Positions 6,482 through 12,162 of a DNA stretch of 12,162 bases are shown here, piece by piece; positions within the stretch are counted from its first letter, which is position 1, and the number at the start of each line of letters is the position of its first letter. Below the pieces are notes generated by a model that did no database searches, had not been told where the DNA came from, and saw only the letters and a list, made by a program, of their open reading frames with translations. Source of the stretch: Fidelibacterota bacterium (GTDB lineage Bacteria; Fidelibacterota; UBA2242; JAFGTP01); NCBI GenBank assembly GCA_029939785.1, contig JAOZSG010000067.1, positions 1 to 12,162 on the forward strand, read 5' to 3'. Position numbers and translations under genes: made by a program.

Positions 6482-8140
6482 ATGAAATTTGATGATATAA
6501 TGAAAATATTTAAAACCAAAAAAAATAATCAATCATTTGGAATTTTCCATGAGGGTCAATGGGTAAAAATTGCCCACCTGGAATTATCTGAAACAGGTTT
6601 TGTAATAAAAGATTTAGTTAGTTCTAAACTTAAATCAAGTTTATTTGATAAAACTATTCCGGATACTGATATTGATACTCAAACGACAGAAGAAAACGAT
6701 TCTGATTTTAATTATGTTGGTGATGATTTTGAATTGCCGGATCTTTCAGAAGAAAGTATGGGCTTTTCAGGCAATGATTTATTAAATATGGATAATAAAA
6801 ATCTGAAAGGTTCTGAAGAAGATTTATTAGATATTTTAAGAAAATTTTCATTGGATCAAGGTGTTATTTCATTAAATGCAAATGATGAAAATATTAGTTA
6901 TCATGAATATGATGAATCAATATCGAAAAAGAATTATAAGAAAGAAATAGAAGCGACTTTTTTAACTCCTGAAGAAAAAAAAGAAAAAAAATATGTTGTT
7001 GATTATATCGAAAATTCTGATGAATCTGTTTTGGCTTTTTTATACAAAGGAGAGTTTGAATTATTAGAATATCTGGAAGATGTTAACCGGGTAATTTGTA
7101 AAGACAAATTATTATACAATCATATTGCTATAAATGAGTTGAGTTTAATTAATTTTATTATTGCTAATCACACATTACCGGAAGATGAAAATGTGTTGAT
7201 TTTATATTTGGATTCTGATTATAAAATTGGAGTGGTTGTAAATGGTGATTGTTATGTGAAAAACTTTTCCATCGATGTACCAGAAGCTCCAATTCATGAA
7301 ATGAGGCAGACAGTATATTCTAAGATCATGCTTGAAAAAGATTCATCAAATATTGATATTACAAAACATATCATTATTTCAGGGGAAATGAGTAGCGAAG
7401 ATGATATTGAGTTTTTTAAGGATAAACTTGGAAGTAAATCAGTAGTTGAGCGAGTACGTTTTCGAGATATTGAAAAAAATGATGAAACGTCTCCTGAACA
7501 AATTTCAAAATTTGCTCTTCCATTATCCTTAGCCTGGCGTGTACTTATTAATGAAGAAGAATTGATTTATCAGAACAATTTATTACCACAGAAAATCATA
7601 GATGGGCAAAAACATTTTAAATTATCATGGCATGGATATATTATACTAGTAGTATTATTTATTTTAACATTTTATGGTACGTTTTCAGATTTGAGATTAA
7701 AGAATAATATTGCAAGAATTAATAGAGATAATTCAATATTACAACAAAAAATATTGACTAAAGAAAATATTCTGAAAAGAATTAATACAATTGAACAACA
7801 AATCAGTATAATTGACAAAGACTATAGCAAAATAACATCAGTTATTGGACATAATAATCAGATGCATTTATTATTAAATAAACTGTCTGTAAGTATGAGT
7901 AAAAATACTTTAAGTTGGGTAACTGAATTGTTATGTGATAAAGATGGGATTTTGTTAAAAGGAAGTACTACGAAGAGGACAAACGTAATAAAGATTTCTG
8001 AAATTTTACCAGGCTGTACAATTCTGAGCGTAATAGAAACAAAAAAAGTTAATTATCCGGTATGGGATTTTCAATTAAAATTTGATTATCCTCAGCCTAT
8101 TAATATTAAAAAGGATGATGTAAATAACAATGAAATTTAA
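6482..8140 (+). CDS. pilM-pilN: PilM-PilN fusion, T4P alignment-complex protein
   Basis: The protein joins two T4P assembly parts that are usually separate. Residues about 19-355 resemble the actin-like PilM/GspL fold: FGIF..GQWVK at the start, ESVLAFLY in the middle, a VLILYLDSDYKIGVVVNG strand pair, IIISGE, and a final FALPLSLAWR helix matching PilM's 'ALGLALR'. An acidic insert spans about 55-115. The nucleotide-site glycines are degenerate (no D-x-G in the first strand, GE for GG later), so ATP binding is doubtful. From QNNLLPQKI (364-372) it reads as PilN: NLLP motif, one membrane helix about 385-403, a coiled coil about 405-450, and a periplasmic domain with NTLSWVTEL and LLKGSTT. In separate systems PilM binds the NLLP motif of PilN; here they are covalently joined in that order. 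The ribosome site is weak. Met7 (6500) is an alternative start. Its 3' end overlaps the next gene by 11 bases. Confidence 0.82.
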   Translation: MKFDDIMKIFKTKKNNQSFGIFHEGQWVKIAHLELSETGFVIKDLVSSKLKSSLFDKTIPDTDIDTQTTEENDSDFNYVGDDFELPDLSEESMGFSGNDLLNMDNKNLKGSEEDLLDILRKFSLDQGVISLNANDENISYHEYDESISKKNYKKEIEATFLTPEEKKEKKYVVDYIENSDESVLAFLYKGEFELLEYLEDVNRVICKDKLLYNHIAINELSLINFIIANHTLPEDENVLILYLDSDYKIGVVVNGDCYVKNFSIDVPEAPIHEMRQTVYSKIMLEKDSSNIDITKHIIISGEMSSEDDIEFFKDKLGSKSVVERVRFRDIEKNDETSPEQISKFALPLSLAWRVLINEEELIYQNNLLPQKIIDGQKHFKLSWHGYIILVVLFILTFYGTFSDLRLKNNIARINRDNSILQQKILTKENILKRINTIEQQISIIDKDYSKITSVIGHNNQMHLLLNKLSVSMSKNTLSWVTELLCDKDGILLKGSTTKRTNVIKISEILPGCTILSVIETKKVNYPVWDFQLKFDYPQPINIKKDDVNNNEI

Positions 8141-9011
8141 TCTTAAGTTTATACCATATACTATTAGAAATACTCTTGTTTTGGGAATAATATTGATTAT
8201 TGTTTCATCAATAGTTGGTTTTCTTGTAATAAAAAAAGTTAAAATTTATCGGGAATTAAGTGCAGAAAAATCAAAATTAGAATTAAGATTGACAGAAATA
8301 GATCAAATACTTCCAGATAATGAAGGTGAAAAAAGAATTACTGAAGCTTTAAGATTATTGGATGAAAAACAAAGAAGTCAGGAAAAAATTGTAACAAAAG
8401 AAGATTTTCCAACAGATACATACGAATATTTAATTGGCCTAAGTAATCGGGGACCAGGTCGTCAGAAATTTGATTTTGAAATTGAGAATACCGGTACTCA
8501 GGTTGGAGAATTTTCTAGTAATCATTATTTAATTAAAGGTGCCGGGCATATCCGAAAATTAGTTGATTTTATTAATGAAATTGAAAGACAAACAAGATTA
8601 TATACACTTGAGAACCTAAATATTTTTTCTCAATCAGTAATTAGAAGAGATACTGTATTTTTTACTTTTGATTTAAAAAGTTATTTTTCAAGTAATGGAT
8701 TGGATTTGGAAAAAATTCCTTATAAAAATCTTGATAAGGAAAATATAAAATATAATCCATTTTTCCCGAGAATACATCCAATATATATGAAGAAATCTGA
8801 TAAATATTTAATAAATATTGATGCTGCTAAAATGATTAGTTTAACGAAAGATATGGTTATACTTCAATATAATGGTCAGATGAAAGTTCTAAAACATGGG
8901 GATAGAGTTATGTTTGGGAAACTCTATAGAATTGACTGGAAAAAACAGATAGCAATATTTAAAATAAATAAAATTGGTATCACAGAAACAAAAATTCTTT
9001 ATTTAAAATAG
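8130..9011 (+). CDS. pilO-pilP: PilO-PilP fusion, T4P periplasmic alignment protein
   Basis: This 293-residue inner-membrane protein begins like PilO: a short cytoplasmic N-terminus, one membrane helix (about 15-35), a coiled coil (about 36-80), then a ferredoxin-like periplasmic domain (about 85-195) with the SNHYLIKGAG and LVDFINEIERQTRLYTLENL pattern of PilO. A linker leads to YNPFFPRIHP (208-217), the PilP 'NPF.P' signature. A small beta domain follows (about 225-290, with VLKHGDRVMFGKLYRIDW), matching the PilP fold that contacts the secretin. PilP is normally a separate inner-membrane lipoprotein; this one has no lipobox and would be held by the PilO helix. Translation is probably coupled to the upstream gene: AAGGA at 8111-8115 is 14 bases away, the genes overlap by 11 bases, and an in-frame TAA at 8121-8123 fixes the start. 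Confidence 0.8.
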   Translation: MKFNLKFIPYTIRNTLVLGIILIIVSSIVGFLVIKKVKIYRELSAEKSKLELRLTEIDQILPDNEGEKRITEALRLLDEKQRSQEKIVTKEDFPTDTYEYLIGLSNRGPGRQKFDFEIENTGTQVGEFSSNHYLIKGAGHIRKLVDFINEIERQTRLYTLENLNIFSQSVIRRDTVFFTFDLKSYFSSNGLDLEKIPYKNLDKENIKYNPFFPRIHPIYMKKSDKYLINIDAAKMISLTKDMVILQYNGQMKVLKHGDRVMFGKLYRIDWKKQIAIFKINKIGITETKILYLK

Positions 9012-9018
9012 GATAAGC

Positions 9019-11523
9019 ATGAATAAAAAATATTTTATCTTAATCTCAATCATTTTCATTTTTATGGGAAATGTATTTGCACAAACAAGTTCTTATACTA
9101 ATGAAGGGTTTATCACAATTGCTCCTGATACACCATTTCCACAGGCAATTAGTACACTTGAAATATTGGCCCAAACTTACAAATCTTCCAAAATTATGAA
9201 TATGAGTTCTTATACAGGAGTTATAGGAGTTCCTGTAAATCAAGTGTTATGGGAAAACGCACTTGATTTAATTGTTAATTATAACAATTTAGTTTTGGAA
9301 GAACTTCCTGGCACATATATAGTCAAAGATCGTAAAATAAAACAAACTAAACTTGAAACCGCAGAAGTAAAAATAAATTCAAGACAAATAAAAATTAGTT
9401 CAATTTTCTTTACCGCTGATAGATCTTTGTTAAATAATTTAGGTATTGATTGGTCAACAATTGTTAATGGAAAAGTAGCGTCAAGTGCACATTTTTCGGG
9501 TGGAGAAAGAGTTGCAGGGGAAATTTTTGAAGGTGCTGTAACAAAGTCCTTTAGTTCAGGTAATTTCTTATTGGATGTTAATGCTCTTATAAGAATTATT
9601 GAACGAAATGAAATGGGTGAAATCATTGCAAGACCAAATGTTACTGTATTATCTGGAAAAGAAGGATTTCTACAGGTTGGTAAAGATTTTTCAATCAGAT
9701 CAAGAGATTTTCAGGGAAATGTTAGAGAACAGTTTTATAATACTGGTGTAATTTTGAAAGTTACTCCGGTAATTTTGGAAGATAGTGTTAACCAGGCAAT
9801 TCATTTGATTACAGATATAGAAAGAAGTGATGTAATTCCAGGAGAAATAACAACTATTGTTAATAAAAGCAGTTCAAAAACAGAAGTTCTCCTATATGAT
9901 GGTGAAGAAACAGTTATTGGTGGTCTTTTTACAAAAGAGAAAACTATAGTAAGATCAGGAGTTCCAATTTTAAAAGATCTGCCATGGTGGGTTTTGGGTA
10001 TCAGATATCTTACTGGTTATGACAAAACTGAGAGTAATGAAAAAGAGATGATAATCATCCTCAAAGCTGAAATTATGGATATTGCTACAGATAGAAAAAT
10101 AGCTGATAAAATTTCAATAAAAAATCAAATTGAATTAGCAAGATCAAAATTTAATGAAGATCAAACTCTCTTTGTTAATTCTGGAAAAAATCATATAGAA
10201 ACAAAATCTAAACCTGTTGATGCACCTTTCGAAGTCGTTCCTCAAAAGGAAGATGATGTAGATCAAATTTCTGTCATTGCTGAAAAAGAAATTGTCGAAC
10301 TTGATATAGTAGAGGATAAATACCCTGAAGAGATAGATAACCAGACCAGTATAAAAGAGGAAAAAGAAATTCCAGAACTTGAGTTAGTAGAACAAACCTA
10401 TCCAGAGACTATAGATAGTCAAACTGATATAGAGAATGATACAAAAAACTTAATAGAAACTGAAGAAAAATATATTGAAACACCAATAAGTTCTCCTCCT
10501 ATTGAAGAACCATCTGAAATAGTTGTTGAAGAAACTAATGAGGTTGTAATTGAAGAAGTGATAGAACCGGTTGTAGAAGAGATTCCTGAAGTTGCTAATG
10601 AAAAAGTAATAGAACCAATTGTTGAAGAAGTTATTATTCAAAAACCTTTGGATACACAAAAAATTGTACTCACTAATAATACTGTTATTTTTGATGATAT
10701 TTATTTTGATATGAATGAATGGAAACAGCCATCAAAGGAATTTAATACAGATTATGAGAAAAATATTTATCAAGCTGCAATTTGTTTAAAAAAGTATAAA
10801 AAATTAAATATTTTACTAAGAGGTTATTCTGATACAACCGGATCAAAGGTCTATAATGAATATCTGGCACAAAGACGGTGTGAAACAATTGGAAATGCTA
10901 TACTGGATAATTTTTCAGAAACAGAAAGAAAATTCTATCAGGATAAAATTTATGTGAAAAGTTTTGGTGAAAATTCACTGTTAAATCGTAGGGTAACAAT
11001 AAATTTATCCGGAAGTCCGGACGGTAAAAAATTATACAATAAAATCACTGGAAATAATATCAAAGAAAGTATTCCAAAACAAAATATTGATCAGGATAAT
11101 TATTCAAATATGAATTATGAATATATTGAAGATATAATGGTTTTATATAAATTGGGACTTTCATCATATAATAAAGATAAAAAGGATGAAGCAAAAAATA
11201 TATTTTCAAAAATTATTGAGTTAGATCATATTCATCCGTTAGTAGATAATGCTCAATGGTGGATTGGTGAAATATATTTTAAAAACAAAGAATATGAAAT
11301 TGCACTTGTAAACTATGCGAAAGTGTCTGAGTTTGGTGATGGTAATAAATCACCTTATGCACATTATAGAATGGGGTCATGTTACTGGCATTTAGATCAG
11401 ACTGAAAAAGCAATAGATATACTACAAGAAGTTTCAATAAAATATCCTTTGGCTATTGAGGAAATTAAAAAGGCTAATATACTTATTGATATAATTCAAA
11501 ATAAAGAAATTGAGAATGAATAA
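9019..11523 (+). CDS. pilQ: Secretin (PilQ-like) fused to OmpA-type and TPR domains
   Basis: This 834-residue protein should form the outer-membrane pore for the pilus. Residues 1-21 are a signal peptide ending VFA before Gln22. A single N1/STN-like domain (about 30-100) is followed by a secretin domain (about 111-354) with LGIDW, ARPNVTVLSG, TGVILKVTPVI, DGEETVIGGLF, VPILKDLPWW and a final EMIIILKAEIMD. A Glu- and Val-rich linker (about 355-552) holds a 26-residue tandem repeat and VxEE runs. Residues about 553-660 form an OmpA-C-like domain with YSDTTGS, YNEYLAQRR and LNRRVTI, keeping the Asp and Arg that bind diaminopimelate in this family. Residues about 707-820 hold about three TPRs in the CpoB/PilF style. 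The OmpA part probably anchors the pore to peptidoglycan, and the TPR part may stand in for a PilF/PilW-type pilotin (inference). It starts 7 bases after the pilOP stop, so it is in the same operon. Confidence 0.88.
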   Translation: MNKKYFILISIIFIFMGNVFAQTSSYTNEGFITIAPDTPFPQAISTLEILAQTYKSSKIMNMSSYTGVIGVPVNQVLWENALDLIVNYNNLVLEELPGTYIVKDRKIKQTKLETAEVKINSRQIKISSIFFTADRSLLNNLGIDWSTIVNGKVASSAHFSGGERVAGEIFEGAVTKSFSSGNFLLDVNALIRIIERNEMGEIIARPNVTVLSGKEGFLQVGKDFSIRSRDFQGNVREQFYNTGVILKVTPVILEDSVNQAIHLITDIERSDVIPGEITTIVNKSSSKTEVLLYDGEETVIGGLFTKEKTIVRSGVPILKDLPWWVLGIRYLTGYDKTESNEKEMIIILKAEIMDIATDRKIADKISIKNQIELARSKFNEDQTLFVNSGKNHIETKSKPVDAPFEVVPQKEDDVDQISVIAEKEIVELDIVEDKYPEEIDNQTSIKEEKEIPELELVEQTYPETIDSQTDIENDTKNLIETEEKYIETPISSPPIEEPSEIVVEETNEVVIEEVIEPVVEEIPEVANEKVIEPIVEEVIIQKPLDTQKIVLTNNTVIFDDIYFDMNEWKQPSKEFNTDYEKNIYQAAICLKKYKKLNILLRGYSDTTGSKVYNEYLAQRRCETIGNAILDNFSETERKFYQDKIYVKSFGENSLLNRRVTINLSGSPDGKKLYNKITGNNIKESIPKQNIDQDNYSNMNYEYIEDIMVLYKLGLSSYNKDKKDEAKNIFSKIIELDHIHPLVDNAQWWIGEIYFKNKEYEIALVNYAKVSEFGDGNKSPYAHYRMGSCYWHLDQTEKAIDILQEVSIKYPLAIEEIKKANILIDIIQNKEIENE
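10282..10437 (+). repeat. 78-bp tandem repeat inside the secretin gene linker
   Basis: Two in-frame 78-base units (10282-10359 and 10360-10437) encode 26-residue copies starting EKEI-x-ELxxVE and continuing YPE-x-ID-x-QT. The units have diverged in sequence but not in length. They lie in the flexible linker between the secretin and OmpA-like domains. A looser Val-Glu-Glu repeat follows at about 10500-10640. Linker length could vary among strains. Confidence 0.8.
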
Positions 11524-11556
11524 TTTTATTTATCTTAATTTTTTGGAGTTTTTCAA

Positions 11557-12162
11557 ATGACAAAAAAAATAATTAATATATTTTCTATTCTGCTATTATC
11601 AATAATATTGTGTTCTTTATTTAGTTGTGATGGAGATGTTGTTTCACCTGATACTATTCAAGCACCAATTGATATTAAAGTAATAAAACTTAATAATGCA
11701 GAATTAAGACTTTCGTGGAGTTACTTCAGTGGTAGTGATACTCTCGTATTTCGCATCGCGAAAAAAATTGGAACTGGTGATTGGGATTTGGACTACTATT
11801 ATACAATAAATAATTTTTTAAATGATCCAATTGCACTACCAACTAATGAAGTCAATGTTTATAAAATACAGGTTCAAAATATTTCAAACGGAAAAGAATC
11901 AGACTATTCAGATCAGATTCCTTACTTTCCGGAAAATATAGAACCTTCTGATTTAAAAATGTATATCACATCATCTGATTCTGTTTTGGTTAATTGGATA
12001 GATAATTGTGTTGGAGAAGATGGTTTTCGGGTTGATAAAAAGGTAGGGAATAATAGTTGGGAAGAAGAATATCAAATATTATTACCTAATACTACATATT
12101 TTTATGATACAACTGTCTTTGGCGATTCTGTTCATTATCGAGTTTCTGCTTTTGTTGGAGAC
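11557..12162 (+). CDS. Lipoprotein with fibronectin-III-like domains, 3' end outside window
   Basis: The frame is open for 202 codons to the window edge, so the gene is partial. Residues 1-23 are a lipoprotein signal peptide with lipobox LFSC, making Cys24 the lipidated residue; Asp25 follows, which retains lipoproteins in the inner membrane of E. coli, a rule that may not hold here. Two fibronectin-III-like domains follow: about 36-125 (AELRLSW...VYKIQVQN) and about 130-202 (SVLVNWIDN...GFRVDKK...YFYDTTV...VHYRVSAF). The NW-x-DN...GFR pattern is common in secreted FCB proteins. It starts 33 bases after the secretin gene, with GGAG at 11545-11548 as ribosome site, so co-transcription is likely. 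It might be a pilus accessory or adhesive surface protein, but nothing in the sequence proves this. Confidence 0.8.
   Translation, partial: MTKKIINIFSILLLSIILCSLFSCDGDVVSPDTIQAPIDIKVIKLNNAELRLSWSYFSGSDTLVFRIAKKIGTGDWDLDYYYTINNFLNDPIALPTNEVNVYKIQVQNISNGKESDYSDQIPYFPENIEPSDLKMYITSSDSVLVNWIDNCVGEDGFRVDKKVGNNSWEEEYQILLPNTTYFYDTTVFGDSVHYRVSAFVGD

Noticed and set aside
957..9011. Reading the locus as a type II secretion system
   Set aside because: GspE, GspF and GspL-like parts fit both systems, but a PilT-family ATPase, PilO and PilP-like parts and no GspG-type pseudopilin favour a type IV pilus.
9279..9626. Reverse-strand open frame of 115 codons inside the secretin gene
   Set aside because: It lies fully within a well-supported secretin domain and its translation has no recognisable family pattern. 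The other short reverse frames (5559-5886, 9046-9243, 10450-10659) are shadows in the same way.

Overview
The window is a strongly AT-rich stretch carrying one long, plus-strand type IV pilus (T4P) locus. A secretin, an OmpA-type peptidoglycan-binding domain, a lipoprotein signal and inner-membrane alignment proteins show a diderm (Gram-negative) bacterium. Low G+C, good Shine-Dalgarno sites, a pilin starting MGTQQ and a lipoprotein with fibronectin-III-like repeats suggest a member of the broad FCB/Cloacimonadota-Marinimicrobia-like group. That placement is inference from gene style, not from a marker gene.

Layout. Positions 1-430 are non-coding or decayed: a two-copy direct repeat (223-277) that resembles the end of an IS21-type element, then a possible sigma-54-like promoter overlapping a perfect 8-bp inverted repeat (362-391). 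Next come a small pilin-like protein (431-871) and a strong intrinsic terminator (896-925). Then follow the inner-membrane platform PilC (957-2291), the extension ATPase PilB (2352-4130), a response regulator with a cNMP-binding-like domain (4183-5025), and a divergent PilT-like retraction ATPase (5155-6366). A good sigma-70 promoter (6409-6437) precedes the second half: a PilM-PilN fusion (6482-8140), a PilO-PilP fusion (8130-9011), and a secretin fused to an OmpA-like domain and C-terminal TPRs (9019-11523). The start of a lipoprotein with fibronectin-III-like domains (11557 to the window end) closes the window.

How it works together (inference from family knowledge). PilB and PilT would act in turn on PilC to extend and retract a fibre of the 431-871 protein. 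PilM/N/O/P would form the collar linking the motor to the secretin pore. The usual pilM, N, O, P, Q genes, plus peptidoglycan-anchoring and TPR pilotin functions, appear condensed into three polypeptides. The response regulator has no DNA-binding domain and probably signals to the motor by protein contact. No prepilin peptidase and no classical minor pilin is present in the window.

The most notable points are the chain of fusions (MN, OP, Q-OmpA-TPR), the duplicated N-terminal module of PilC, the altered Asp box of the PilT-like ATPase, and a pilin with at most a two-residue leader and no Glu5.
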